A stretch of DNA of 36,644 bases from Sphingobacteriales bacterium. GTDB taxonomy: Bacteria > Bacteroidota > Bacteroidia > Chitinophagales > Chitinophagaceae. Position numbers and translations under genes: made by a program. Position 1 is the first letter of the stretch. Each line of letters begins with the position of its first letter. Of the stretch, positions 1 through 8,150 are shown piece by piece. The DNA is taken from contig JAAXIF010000068.1 in the NCBI GenBank assembly GCA_012270485.1, positions 1 to 36,644 of the forward strand, in the 5' to 3' direction. The notes below the pieces were generated by a model. That model was not told where the DNA came from and searched no databases. It saw nothing but the letters and a program-made list of their open reading frames with translations.

Positions 1-56
1 ACCCGCTGCAGTTTACAAAGAATTTACAATAAATTTAGTCGGACAATAATGATTTG

Positions 57-140
57 AAATAAGAAACAGGAAATAAGAAATGAGCCTATTTATTTTCTTA
101 TTTTCTGTTTCATGTTTTCTATTTCCTATTACTCATTTCC
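57..140. repeat. Degenerate 7-bp word array (AATAAGA), two inverted arms
   Basis: The left arm (57-86) reads as AATAAGA, AACAGGA, AATAAGA, AATGAGC, stepping by 7. The right arm (91-140) is the approximate reverse complement (TATTTTC, TTATTTT, CTGTTTC and so on). The two could pair imperfectly into a long A/T-rich hairpin just past the end of the acetyltransferase gene on the minus strand. The last codons and stop of that gene (133-135) lie inside the right arm. It may act as a terminator or 3'-end stabiliser; that function is inferred. Confidence 0.75.
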
Positions 141-687
141 TCCAATCCCACACCACTACATTCCATTCATCCATATGATCACGGTAAGTGTGAATGGTTT
201 TGAAACCTACTCTTTCATGCGCTCTCAGAGAACGATGGTTGGATGTAGATACTTCAGTGAGTAATATATCGTACCTGTCTTGATAAACTTTGCGGTGGTA
301 TTCATATAGCTGATCGAATAAACCTTGTCCACGGTGTTCTTTGGCAATACAGATCTGTCCCATCATATAGTACTTATAGTCATTCATGGGCTTACCATCA
401 TAGGATAAAGTGGCAAGATTGTTCAGCATCACATTCATTTCTGCATGTACACCCGACATGGCATGTGTGGCTACAAGTGCATACCCTACTACTTCGTCAT
501 TCCACTTTGCAACGACACTGGGAGCTATCGCATGCATATCCTGTAACAATTTCAAATTGTATTCCCAGGTGATAAAGCCTTGTTCTGCTTTTTCAGCTTC
601 GCTCACAATCGTGCGAAGATTCGCTGAAGAAAGTGCGGCTATTTCTTCTAATTCTTTATGCTTGCTAGTCAGTTGTATTGTATACAT
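133..687 (-). CDS. GNAT-family N-acetyltransferase
   Basis: This 184-residue protein has the GNAT acetyl-CoA-binding signature: the segment around residues 116-124 reads AKEHRGQGLFDQL, matching the R/Q-x-x-G-x-G/A motif A. It is followed by the C-terminal 'H-x-S-L-R-A-H-E-R-V-G-F' segment typical of motif B. GNAT enzymes transfer an acetyl group from acetyl-CoA to an amine on a small molecule or protein; the substrate cannot be told from the sequence. The start lies 9 bases after the stop of the upstream mutase gene, so the two are probably co-transcribed. The stop codon is inside a heptamer repeat arm. Family confidence is high, function unknown. Confidence 0.88.
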   Translation of the reverse strand: MYTIQLTSKHKELEEIAALSSANLRTIVSEAEKAEQGFITWEYNLKLLQDMHAIAPSVVAKWNDEVVGYALVATHAMSGVHAEMNVMLNNLATLSYDGKPMNDYKYYMMGQICIAKEHRGQGLFDQLYEYHRKVYQDRYDILLTEVSTSNHRSLRAHERVGFKTIHTYRDHMDEWNVVVWDWRK

Positions 688-696
688 AACATGAAC

Positions 697-2250
697 CTAT
701 TGATATTCACCAAAAACTTTTCGTAAAGTATCTGCTATTTCACCCAAAGTTGCATAGTTCTCTACTGCTTCAATTACCAGTGGCATCAGGTTTTCATTGG
801 TCTGTGACGCCCGGGTAATGGCCTGCAGACAAGCATCTACTGTAGCTTGATCTCTTTTGGCTTTAAGTGATTTCAGTTTGTCGCTTTGAAGCTGACGGAT
901 ACTATCATCAATTTTGAAAACCGGGGTATCATTTTTTTCCTGTACCTGAAATTTATTGACCCCAACGATGATCTTTTCTCCATTTTCAATATTGCGCTGG
1001 TATTCATAGGCACTTCGGGCAATCTCATCTTGCATAAAGCCTTCTTCAATGGCACTCACACTTCCGCCCATGGCATCTATTTTTGCTACCAACTGCCAGG
1101 CTTTGTCTTCTACTTCTTGGGTCAATGACTCAATGAAATAACTACCGGCCAAAGGATCTACAGTATCAGGCGCTCCACTTTCAAAAGCTACAATTTGTTG
1201 TGTGCGCAAAGCAATTCGTGCGGCTTCCTCTGTTGGCAAACTCAGGGCTTCGTCATACCCATTGGTATGCAAACTTTGTGTTCCACCTAAAACAGCCGCC
1301 AACGTTTGAATGGTAACGCGACAAATATTATTCAATGGTTGTTGAGCCGTGAGAGTTGCACCACCCGTTTGTGTATGGAAGCGAAGCATCATGGCTTTTT
1401 CATCAGTTGCGCCCAACTCTTTCATCATGGTAGCCCACATTCTTCTGGCAGCACGGAATTTTGCGACTTCTTCAAACAAATTGTTATGTGCATTGAAGAA
1501 AAAGGAGAGACGCTTACCAAAAACATTGATATCAAGTCCTTTGTCTATCGCAGCTTTTACATACGCTTTACCATTGCTTAAAGTAAATGCAATTTCCTGA
1601 ACCGCAGTACTGCCCGCCTCACGGATATGATATCCCGAAATGGAAATCGTATTCCACTTGGGTAATTCTTTACTACACCATTCAAAAATATCAGTGATGA
1701 TCCGCATGGAAGGTTTGGGTGGATAGATATAAGTGCCTCGGGCTGCATATTCCTTGAGGATATCATTCTGGATAGTACCACTGATCTTTTTCAGGTCTGC
1801 TCCCTGCTTTTTTGCCAATGCTACATAAAAAGCCAATAAGATAAAGCCTGTTGCATTAATGGTCATAGATGTGCTGACCTGTTCCAATTGAATTCCCTTG
1901 AAAAGGGTTTCCATATCTTCTATACTATCAATAGCAACCCCTACTTTTCCAACTTCTCCTTCTGCTAATGGATGATCACTATCATATCCGATTTGTGTGG
2001 GTAAATCAAAAGCCACACTCAATCCCATCACGCCCTGCGATAATAAATAATGATAACGCTTGTTGCTTTCTTCAGCGGTAGAGAAGCCGGCATACTGACG
2101 CATCGTCCATAATTTACCCCGATACATATCCGGTTGCACACCCCTGGTATATGGAAATTGTCCGGGCTTTTCCTGCTCGGTATGGGGTGCATCAGCAGGG
2201 TAGTAGACTTCTTTGATCTCAATGCCGCTGTCGGTGGTTATTTTTTTCAT
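697..2250 (-). CDS. Methylmalonyl-CoA mutase-family large subunit lacking the B12 domain
   Basis: This 517-residue protein covers only the TIM-barrel substrate domain of the coenzyme-B12-dependent acyl-CoA mutases. Motifs are [19 protein letters not shown] (35-53), [14 protein letters not shown] (81-94), [20 protein letters not shown] (159-178) and [11 protein letters not shown] (203-213). It ends near residue 517 with no cobalamin-binding DxHxxG domain, so it needs a separate small subunit, which is not in this window. Family members isomerise methylmalonyl-CoA/succinyl-CoA or related branched acyl-CoAs. His208 and Tyr207 match the known active-site pair and Arg171 the CoA-carboxylate arginine, but Gln39 occupies the place where methylmalonyl-CoA mutases have Tyr. 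The true substrate may therefore differ. It lies between a small membrane-protein gene and a GNAT gene on the same strand. Confidence 0.9.
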   Translation of the reverse strand: MKKITTDSGIEIKEVYYPADAPHTEQEKPGQFPYTRGVQPDMYRGKLWTMRQYAGFSTAEESNKRYHYLLSQGVMGLSVAFDLPTQIGYDSDHPLAEGEVGKVGVAIDSIEDMETLFKGIQLEQVSTSMTINATGFILLAFYVALAKKQGADLKKISGTIQNDILKEYAARGTYIYPPKPSMRIITDIFEWCSKELPKWNTISISGYHIREAGSTAVQEIAFTLSNGKAYVKAAIDKGLDINVFGKRLSFFFNAHNNLFEEVAKFRAARRMWATMMKELGATDEKAMMLRFHTQTGGATLTAQQPLNNICRVTIQTLAAVLGGTQSLHTNGYDEALSLPTEEAARIALRTQQIVAFESGAPDTVDPLAGSYFIESLTQEVEDKAWQLVAKIDAMGGSVSAIEEGFMQDEIARSAYEYQRNIENGEKIIVGVNKFQVQEKNDTPVFKIDDSIRQLQSDKLKSLKAKRDQATVDACLQAITRASQTNENLMPLVIEAVENYATLGEIADTLRKVFGEYQ

Positions 2251-2251
2251 A

Positions 2252-2324
2252 AAGAGTGGGTGAAAGGTGAAAAGTGAAAACTGAAAGGGCTATCTATTTC
2301 ACGTTTGCCCTTTCAGTTTTCACC
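2252..2324. repeat. 7-bp word array (GGTGAAA) with 17-bp perfect inverted arms
   Basis: The stretch steps through GGTGAAA, GGTGAAA, AGTGAAA, ACTGAAA. Bases 2274-2290 are the exact reverse complement of 2307-2323 across a 16-base loop, giving a 17-bp stem. It lies between the stop of the 167-aa membrane-protein gene (TAG at 2324-2326) and the ATG of the mutase (2250), both on the minus strand. It could end or attenuate the upstream transcript. The same GTGAAAA word recurs near 26891 and 35970. Confidence 0.75.
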
Positions 2325-2827
2325 TAAAACAATCTCTTCGCTTCATAACTCAGTGCTTCGCTGACAACTTCATGAAGATTTGCTTTGGGATCTTGCATGA
2401 GGTATTCAAGAATAGCACGATTGAGTGTAGCCGCAGAAGCCATACTTGGAATGGATGCACCTACACGATGTATGATCAGTAAATTGTTTTCCTTGAGATT
2501 ACGAATGGCATTCCATATTTCCGGGGAAACATAAATCTGTTGTGAAATATTGTAATCGAACTCGTCTTTGATATTTTTTGTCAGTAAATACTGCATTTCA
2601 CTCGCAGAAACATCCGGATTACCGAGGCGACTAATGAGGTTGGGTAAAGCGATGCGATCGGTAAGTAAGGTTAATCGTTCATAAGCCTGTAACTGTAATG
2701 ATATGGAGGCTTTTTTCGATTGCTGTTCATCTCGCTGATTTTTTCTTTGTAGATAAAAAAGGTACCCGGCAAATCCTGCAATCATCAATGCAATCACAAC
2801 CGTCAACAAAATCGTGGTATCGAGCAT
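2324..2827 (-). CDS. Small single-pass membrane protein, unknown function
   Basis: I do not recognise a family. The protein has an N-terminal hydrophobic helix (LLTVVIALMIAGFAGYLFYL, residues about 7-26) followed by a basic stretch (QRKNQRDEQQSKK) and a soluble region of about 125 residues, so it is probably anchored with the C-terminus in the cytoplasm. An open frame begins six codons earlier with TTG at 2845, but that codon overlaps a perfect TAnnTTTG promoter element (2843-2850), so the ATG at 2827 is the better start (167 residues). A heptamer hairpin separates it from the mutase gene downstream. Confidence 0.7.
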   Translation of the reverse strand: MLDTTILLTVVIALMIAGFAGYLFYLQRKNQRDEQQSKKASISLQLQAYERLTLLTDRIALPNLISRLGNPDVSASEMQYLLTKNIKDEFDYNISQQIYVSPEIWNAIRNLKENNLLIIHRVGASIPSMASAATLNRAILEYLMQDPKANLHEVVSEALSYEAKRLF

Positions 2828-2842
2828 GGAGTCGAATTTTGA

Positions 2843-2850
2843 CAAAAATA
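2843..2850 (-). promoter_or_regulatory. Bacteroidota -7 promoter element TATTTTTG
   Basis: On the minus strand these bases read TATTTTTG, an exact match to the TAnnTTTG -7 consensus of Bacteroidota primary sigma factor promoters. It is 15 bases upstream of the ATG at 2827. No clear -33 TTTG is seen. It probably drives the 167-aa gene and perhaps the mutase and GNAT genes behind it. Confidence 0.6.
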
Positions 2851-3028
2851 AGACAGAAAAACAAGTAATGGGGAAACTGTATACGAATGCAATAACTGTG
2901 CTTTAACTACAACTTAACACCGGTCCGGATAAAACATCCAATTCTGGATAAAAATTTGTTGTGAGTAAAGGAAAAAGATCTGTTAGAAAGACTGTTCAGA
3001 TCAATTATTAAACCAATCATCTGATTAC

Positions 3029-3427
3029 ATGAAAAAAAATCTACTCACGCTCTTTGTATTATTCATTAGTACAGTTAGCTGGTCTCAAAAAATTCCCAAA
3101 GGAGCCGTGTTACCTGAGTCGCTTAATGACTACAAAAACATTACCATATCTTTTGAACAGCAGCTCAATACCGCGTATAACATTATGATGTTCCCGAGAT
3201 TGATGATTGAAACTGATTACAACCAGTTTACCAGTTTATGCGATAGTTCAGGTAATAAAATCAACTTTCGTACACCTACCCAGGCGATCGGATTTTTTGA
3301 AGACCGTGGCTGGGAACTTCGATTTGTCAATACCACGCCTTTGATTAGTCGCAAATCCGTTACCCAGGAAGATGAGATTACGAGTAGGCTCAGCTTGTTC
3401 TTTACACGAAAGAAGAGTGGTTTATAA
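3029..3427 (+). CDS. Small exported protein, unknown function
   Basis: This 132-residue protein starts with a classic signal peptide: KKN, a hydrophobic core LLTLFVLFISTV, and a likely cut after SWS before QKIPKG. The mature part of about 113 residues has a mixed composition and one Cys, with no lipobox and no family I recognise. It is probably periplasmic. It stands alone, with no obvious promoter match in the 180 bases upstream and the iscA-type gene 77 bases downstream with its own promoter element. Confidence 0.7.
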   Translation: MKKNLLTLFVLFISTVSWSQKIPKGAVLPESLNDYKNITISFEQQLNTAYNIMMFPRLMIETDYNQFTSLCDSSGNKINFRTPTQAIGFFEDRGWELRFVNTTPLISRKSVTQEDEITSRLSLFFTRKKSGL

Positions 3428-3479
3428 TGGTTTTCCGACTATCGAAACCCTATAAAACAGGCAATATTCAAATCGTTTG

Positions 3480-3487
3480 TATTTTTG
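3480..3487 (+). promoter_or_regulatory. -7 promoter element TATTTTTG for the HesB/IscA gene
   Basis: The bases read TATTTTTG, an exact TAnnTTTG match, 17 bases before the ATG at 3505. This predicts a very short leader of about 12 bases. No good -33 TTTG lies at the usual distance. Confidence 0.6.
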
Positions 3488-3504
3488 TACTGTAAAACAA
3501 TCAT

Positions 3505-3849
3505 ATGAATACAATTACGAGTACACCTGTGAGCTTAACAGAAGGCGCCATCAATGAACTACGTCGTTTGATGAACGAGGAAGGTTTTGACCAAAGTCAA
3601 TACTTGCGTGTGGGCGTAAAGGGCGGGGGGTGCAGTGGTATGACCTATGTATTAGGATTTGATCAATCCACAGAGGAAGATGAACATTTCGAGATAGAAG
3701 GTATTCGTTGTGTCATGAATAAAAGCCATCAACTCTATCTCTATGGTATGGAGGTCGATTGGCAGGGTGGATTGAACAGTCGTGGTTTTACTTTTAGCAA
3801 TCCCAATGCCAGTAAAACTTGTGGTTGTGGTACTTCTTTTGCCGTTTAA
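3505..3849 (+). CDS. IscA/HesB-type iron-sulfur cluster carrier
   Basis: This is a full-length 114-residue A-type Fe-S carrier. The three conserved ligand cysteines are present: Cys43 in the GGGCSGM motif, and Cys106 and Cys108 in the C-terminal CGCGTSF motif. The family receives assembled clusters from the SUF or ISC scaffold and passes them to apo-enzymes in the cytoplasm. There are no suf genes next to it here, so whether it acts as SufA, ErpA or IscA cannot be decided. It is monocistronic, with a promoter element at 3480 and a strong terminator directly after it. Confidence 0.93.
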   Translation: MNTITSTPVSLTEGAINELRRLMNEEGFDQSQYLRVGVKGGGCSGMTYVLGFDQSTEEDEHFEIEGIRCVMNKSHQLYLYGMEVDWQGGLNSRGFTFSNPNASKTCGCGTSFAV

Positions 3850-3867
3850 TTTTTTTTCTTTCACAAT

Positions 3868-3901
3868 AAAAATCCCCTTGTTTTCAAACAAGGGGATTTT
3901 T
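3868..3901. terminator. Bidirectional terminator between the IscA-type gene and secDF
   Basis: Bases 3871-3883 pair with 3886-3898 in a near loop-less hairpin with a CCCC/GGGG core, followed by a run of T on the plus strand and preceded by A's, which gives a T run on the minus strand. The two flanking genes converge, so it serves both. Confidence 0.85.
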
Positions 3902-3920
3902 TTATGTTATCAGGTACTGA

Positions 3921-6900
3921 TTATTTCTTTTCAGTAGCCTTACCTAATGGTTTGTCTTTTGCAAAATCTACCAGAATTGGAGCTGCTACGAAGATCGAAG
4001 AGTATGATCCGGTAAGAACACCAATCAACATGGCGAAAGAGAAACCTCTTGTTACTTCTCCACCAAAGATGAATAAGATCAATAAGGTCAGGAATACCGT
4101 TACAGATGTCATGATCGTACGGCTCAATGTTTCATTGATCGCTTTATTGATGATCACACCATTGCTAACGCCTTTCATAAGTCCACTGTCTTCACGGATA
4201 CGGTCATACACGATCACTGTATCATTCATGGAGAAACCAATCACCGTCAATATTGCAGCAATAAAATGCTGGTCAATTTCCAATGGGAATGGAACGATGG
4301 TACGAGCATAGCTGAATACAATCAAGGTTACGAAAACGTCGTGCATCAATGAGAAGATAGTACCCAGAGAATACCTCCAATCACGGAAACGGATGAATAT
4401 ATACAAACAGATCACCAAAACTGCAAGGATGGTTGCTTTGGTAGCACCCGCTTTCAGGTCATCAGAGATAGTAGGTAATACCGTTTGTGAACTCTGCTTA
4501 TACTTCGTTTCAAAGTCTTTGAATGTCAGTCCGGCAGGCAATTGCTTTTGCAGACCTTCAAACAATTTTTGTTCCACTTCTGCATCTATGGTGTTGCCAG
4601 TTTCTTCAATTTTATAAGAAGTAGTGATGTTGAGTTGATTGTTACTGTTCACAGTTTTGATAATCGGAGATTCTCCAAAAGTTACTTTCAACTGATCACG
4701 AACTTCCTCAACATTTACCGGCTTATCGAATTTAACCGTATAGCTACGTCCACCCGAGAATTCAACACCTTGGTCAAATCCGTTAAAGAAAGTAGAAATA
4801 CCTAATAAGAAGATCACCAAAGAAATCGCATAAGCAACTTTTCTGTATTCAATGAACTTGAATGCTGCTTTCTGGAATATTTTCTTTGAGAAGTCGGTGA
4901 AATATTCAAAGTGACGGTTCTTATTGGTATACCAGTCGGTGATCAGACGAGATACCAGGATACCGCAGAACAACGATAACAAAATACCAATGATCTGAGT
5001 GGTAGCAAAACCTAATACCGGACCTAATCCAAAGTAAGCAAGGATGATGGCCGTTAATAAGGTTGTGATATGTCCGTCAAGTACCGGTGCCAATGAACGC
5101 TTATAACCATCATTCACAGCAGCCTGATAACTTTTCCCTTTGGTCAATTCTTCTTTGATACGCTCAAAGATGATTACGTTGGTATCAACCGCCATACCAA
5201 TGGTCAGTACAAGACCCGCAATACCTGGAGCCGTTAGCGTAAAGCCTAAAGCACTTAGGATACCGATAGTAAACAATAAGTTCAGGATCAAAGCAATGTT
5301 CGCAACCCATCCACCAGTATTGAAATATACCAGCATCAGTACAAAGATTACTAGAAACGAAATACCGAAAGAAAGAGCACCACCTTTGATAGATTCACTA
5401 CCCAAAGTAGGACCAACTTGTTGTTCTTGTACGATTTTAGCCGGAGCTGGTAGTTTACCGCTTTCCAGAATTTCAGACAGGTCTTGTGCTTCTTTTAAGG
5501 TATAGTTGCCGCTGATCTGAGAATTACCAGTGGTAATCGGATCATTTACATTCGGTGCTGAGTAGACAAAATTATCGAGTACAATAGCAATCGGCTTTCC
5601 AACATTACGTGTGGTCATTTTTGCCCAGATATTGCTACCCACTTTATCCATGTTCATTTTGATGGCGATACGTCCACGCTCATCAAAATCCTGTGAAGCA
5701 CTGGAGATATGATCACCTTCCAATTCTGCCTGACCATTATCCAATGTTTTGATAGCATAAAAAGCCAGGATATCTTTCATGTTGGCATCAGAAGACTCTG
5801 TTTTACCATACATGAAAACGAGGTTAGATGGGAATTTCGCTTTTACGAAATCCAATTTCATATAATCATTCAGCGTACCGGTATCTTTTGCTTGGATATA
5901 ACCCAAAGCAGCAGGATAAATGACTTTACCACCCTGATCTTGATAAGGCTGAGAGAATTGAATCAATCTAGCGATCGGGTTCTGGTTCAAACTGTCTTTT
6001 GGCGTTGTGGCAGCAATAGTTGTACCGGCATCTTTTTTAATACCGGATATCGTAGCTGTTTTAGTAGTATCAACAGTTGTAGTTGCCGCCGTGGCTGTCT
6101 TAGTAGTATCAGCAGGCGTTGTTTGTGCTGAACCATTTAGGTAATCCTGCACTGCTTTATCCGCAGCTACCAAACCTTCTTGTAAATCGCGACTTTCAAA
6201 AGTATACACTTCAAAGAACTGAAGATTGGCAGTTGATTGTAAATAAGATCTTACACGCTCTTTATCATTCACACCAGCCAATTCAATATTGATGATGCCT
6301 TTAGCAGGATCAGGATTGATAGTGGGAGATGCCACACCAAAGCGGTCGATACGTGTACGTAAAATACGGAAGGTATTGTTGAATGCAGCGGTAGCCTGAT
6401 CATTCAGGTAATTCGCTACTGCATCATCAGAAGCATCGAATTTCACTTTACCGTTACTACGGGTAGCAAAGAAAGGAGCCAGGTTACCGGAAGGATTCAA
6501 TTTTTTGTATTCTTCACGGAATAAGGTGATCAGGTTTGCACCGCTATTGGCTTTACGTGCCACCGCTGATTCCAATGCTTTGTTGAAAACAGGGTCCTTG
6601 GTAAAGTTGGCTAGTGATTTAAGCAAGCCATCCAGACCTACTTCCATGGTTACACTCATACCACCCTGAAGATCCAGACCCAGCATGAGTTCCATTTCTT
6701 TAGCGCGACGATAAGTGGTTAAGCCAAAAGCCAGTTTGGTTTCTTTGGTACTGTCGAGCAAACGCTGCAATCTTTCTTTTTTCACTACAGAAAGGCTGTC
6801 GGCGTAGATCGCCTGTAACTCTTTGTTACCGGGGTGTTTTTGTTCCGGAGTTGGGAAGCGGTTGATCCAGGCTTGCGCCTTTTCATCCATGGCTTTTTCG

Positions 6901-6992
6901 TGGCTGCGTACAAACCAGGTAAAAGATAGCTGGTAGAGGCAGATTAAAATCAGGGCAATCGCAAAAAATCGCACTAAACCTTTCAGTTGCAT
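3921..6992 (-). CDS. secDF: SecDF fusion protein-export membrane protein
   Basis: This is SecD and SecF fused in one chain (1023 residues), the usual Bacteroidota arrangement. SecDF uses the proton gradient to pull proteins through SecYEG to the periplasm. The N-terminal half holds TM1 at its start, the SecD motif GLDLQGG, a large periplasmic domain, and five clustered helices with GMAVDTNVIIFERIKEE. The SecF half has DQGVEFSGGRSYTV and GFSMNDTVIVYDRIRED. A Thr/Ala/Asp-rich linker with repeated DTTKTAT (near 5990-6130) interrupts the periplasmic part. The frame can start at a TTG (7010), but the ATG at 6992 gives MQLKGLVRFF, like other Bacteroidota SecDF, and leaves room for the promoter at 7026. 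Confidence 0.96.
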   Translation of the reverse strand: MQLKGLVRFFAIALILICLYQLSFTWFVRSHEKAMDEKAQAWINRFPTPEQKHPGNKELQAIYADSLSVVKKERLQRLLDSTKETKLAFGLTTYRRAKEMELMLGLDLQGGMSVTMEVGLDGLLKSLANFTKDPVFNKALESAVARKANSGANLITLFREEYKKLNPSGNLAPFFATRSNGKVKFDASDDAVANYLNDQATAAFNNTFRILRTRIDRFGVASPTINPDPAKGIINIELAGVNDKERVRSYLQSTANLQFFEVYTFESRDLQEGLVAADKAVQDYLNGSAQTTPADTTKTATAATTTVDTTKTATISGIKKDAGTTIAATTPKDSLNQNPIARLIQFSQPYQDQGGKVIYPAALGYIQAKDTGTLNDYMKLDFVKAKFPSNLVFMYGKTESSDANMKDILAFYAIKTLDNGQAELEGDHISSASQDFDERGRIAIKMNMDKVGSNIWAKMTTRNVGKPIAIVLDNFVYSAPNVNDPITTGNSQISGNYTLKEAQDLSEILESGKLPAPAKIVQEQQVGPTLGSESIKGGALSFGISFLVIFVLMLVYFNTGGWVANIALILNLLFTIGILSALGFTLTAPGIAGLVLTIGMAVDTNVIIFERIKEELTKGKSYQAAVNDGYKRSLAPVLDGHITTLLTAIILAYFGLGPVLGFATTQIIGILLSLFCGILVSRLITDWYTNKNRHFEYFTDFSKKIFQKAAFKFIEYRKVAYAISLVIFLLGISTFFNGFDQGVEFSGGRSYTVKFDKPVNVEEVRDQLKVTFGESPIIKTVNSNNQLNITTSYKIEETGNTIDAEVEQKLFEGLQKQLPAGLTFKDFETKYKQSSQTVLPTISDDLKAGATKATILAVLVICLYIFIRFRDWRYSLGTIFSLMHDVFVTLIVFSYARTIVPFPLEIDQHFIAAILTVIGFSMNDTVIVYDRIREDSGLMKGVSNGVIINKAINETLSRTIMTSVTVFLTLLILFIFGGEVTRGFSFAMLIGVLTGSYSSIFVAAPILVDFAKDKPLGKATEKK

Positions 6993-7025
6993 ATCGGTAA
7001 GGGTTTTCAAAAAATTTTAGAGCGG

Positions 7026-7033
7026 CAAAGATA
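7026..7033 (-). promoter_or_regulatory. -7 promoter element TATCTTTG for secDF
   Basis: On the minus strand the bases read TATCTTTG, an exact TAnnTTTG match. The predicted transcript start is near 7019, leaving a leader of about 27 bases before the ATG at 6992. This favours that ATG over the TTG at 7010. No clear -33 TTTG. Confidence 0.6.
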
Positions 7034-7140
7034 GGGGAATGGTAATGAAATTTACCAGTTCCGCCAAGTTTGAAGCTTTTGGGGAATAAAATCGATAGAA
7101 AGTCTTGTTGGATAAGGGGTTCATCAGATTCGACAACACC

Positions 7141-7182
7141 AAAAATGGATGGTCTGACGGGATATGAGCCCGCCAGACCCAT
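7141..7182 (-). terminator. Hairpin after the FKBP lipoprotein gene
   Basis: Bases 7151-7161 pair with 7169-7179 with one G-T/mismatch (ggtctgacggg against cccgccagacc), a 7-base loop, and a T5 run six bases later on the minus strand. It sits just past the stop of the FKBP gene and separates it from secDF. Confidence 0.6.
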
Positions 7183-7185
7183 TAT

Positions 7186-7656
7186 TTATTTTACATCCGT
7201 TAGGGTGATATCAAAAAAGAGTGGTGAATTCGGTGGAATGGAACCATTGGAACTTCCAATGCATGTATAAGCCAAAGCAGATGGGATCACCATTTTAATC
7301 CTACCGCTTTTCTTAATTAAAGGAATACCGATTTTCCAACCTTCAATCACTCCACTCAAAGGGAATTCAACCGGATTGGCTTTTGCATCAAATACTGTTC
7401 CGTTTAAAAGCGTACCTGTGTACACTGCATAAATAAGATTATTGGTGGTGGGTGTTATTCCTGAACCAGGAGCTATGATTTCATAGAGAATACCACTCGA
7501 ATGCTCTGTAAAATTGATGCCATTCGCCTGACAAAAAGCTGCCATTGCCGCTTTTTCTGATGCAGGTGTCATAGGTTCACATCCTTTGTCCTGCTTCCCA
7601 CAAGCAATAAAAAGGGTGGCAATTCCTAAACTCAATAACAATAAGGCACTTTTCAT
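7186..7656 (-). CDS. FKBP-type peptidyl-prolyl isomerase lipoprotein
   Basis: This 156-residue protein has a lipoprotein signal peptide (hydrophobic SALLLLSLGIATLF, lipobox ending IAC with Cys19), so it should be anchored to a membrane and face the periplasm. The rest is one FKBP domain: SGILYEIIAPGSG, VYTGTLLNGTVFDA, FPLSGVIEGWKIGIPLIKKSGR, KMVIPSALAYTCIG and a C-terminal LFFDITLTDVK strand. FKBPs catalyse cis-trans isomerisation of Xaa-Pro bonds and help fold exported proteins, which fits its place directly upstream of secDF on the same strand, although a hairpin lies between the two. Confidence 0.92.
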   Translation of the reverse strand: MKSALLLLSLGIATLFIACGKQDKGCEPMTPASEKAAMAAFCQANGINFTEHSSGILYEIIAPGSGITPTTNNLIYAVYTGTLLNGTVFDAKANPVEFPLSGVIEGWKIGIPLIKKSGRIKMVIPSALAYTCIGSSNGSIPPNSPLFFDITLTDVK

Positions 7657-7708
7657 GTATAGATCGTCTGTTTAACGGTTAAGACCATTTTTTAGCCCGT
7701 GGGGCTGC

Positions 7709-8035
7709 TTATACTTCTTTTTTTTCAAGTGTTTTTTTTCTGGCCAGTAACTCCCGGTATCGCTGCTCATTGGTTTCCCAACGAAACTTTCGGTACACAA
7801 ATGCCATAAAAAAGGATATACCCAGTATCGCCAATAAAAAAACAAAGGAACTTAATCTGGAGTTTGCTACCATATTGGCTCTTTCATACCAGCCCGAAAA
7901 AACCACTGCAATCAAACTAATACCCAGTACAAACCCAGCTGAGAGTCCGATCATGAATGGACGTGTACTGTGTTTTTGTTGCAAGCTGTTCTTCTCCCAG
8001 TATTCCAAAAAATCAAGTTCCTCTTTACTCAACAT
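7709..8035 (-). CDS. Two-helix membrane protein, unknown function
   Basis: The protein (108 residues) has a polar N-terminus (MLSKEELDFLEYWEKN), two transmembrane helices (about 27-47 and 63-82) and a charged C-terminal tail with a possible coiled coil (NEQRYRELLARKKTLEKKEV). No family was recognised. The frame can be extended to 8056, but a perfect TAnnTTTG element (8040-8047) ends four bases before the ATG at 8035, so that ATG is chosen; the transcript may be leaderless. The FKBP gene follows 52 bases later on the same strand. Confidence 0.75.
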   Translation of the reverse strand: MLSKEELDFLEYWEKNSLQQKHSTRPFMIGLSAGFVLGISLIAVVFSGWYERANMVANSRLSSFVFLLAILGISFFMAFVYRKFRWETNEQRYRELLARKKTLEKKEV

Positions 8036-8039
8036 GCCA

Positions 8040-8047
8040 CAAAAATA
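8040..8047 (-). promoter_or_regulatory. -7 element TATTTTTG four bases from the ATG (leaderless candidate)
   Basis: On the minus strand TATTTTTG is followed by TGGC and the ATG at 8035. If transcription begins about 5 bases after the element, as in other Bacteroidota promoters, the message starts at or beside the A of the ATG. The same spacing is seen at 14075 and 15376. Confidence 0.55.
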
Positions 8048-8124
8048 AAGAATCATCGTATTGCCATCGGGATATTCTATCGACCCGTTTGTAACAAATG
8101 AGTGATTACCAGTGTTTCTGTTTG

Positions 8125-8132
8125 TAGTTTTG
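8125..8132 (+). promoter_or_regulatory. -7 element TAGTTTTG for the ABC exporter gene
   Basis: Exact TAnnTTTG match 18 bases before the GTG start at 8151. It lies in the divergent gap between the 108-aa membrane protein and the ABC exporter. No -33 TTTG at the expected spacing. Confidence 0.5.
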
Positions 8133-8150
8133 TTCTAAAGTCAGTCATTC

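Noticed and set aside
410..694. Plus-strand open frame opposite the first GNAT gene
   Set aside because: Shadow frame; the minus-strand product is a clear GNAT protein.
3904..4311. Plus-strand open frame opposite secDF
   Set aside because: Shadow of the strongly supported secDF gene; no promoter or family match.
6993..7010. TTG start for SecDF
   Set aside because: An ATG six codons later fits the family start and the promoter distance better.
7694..7706. AGCCC-GTG-GGGCT hairpin between the 108-aa and FKBP genes as a terminator
   Set aside because: On the transcribed strand it is followed by A's, not T's, so it is not an intrinsic terminator for these genes.
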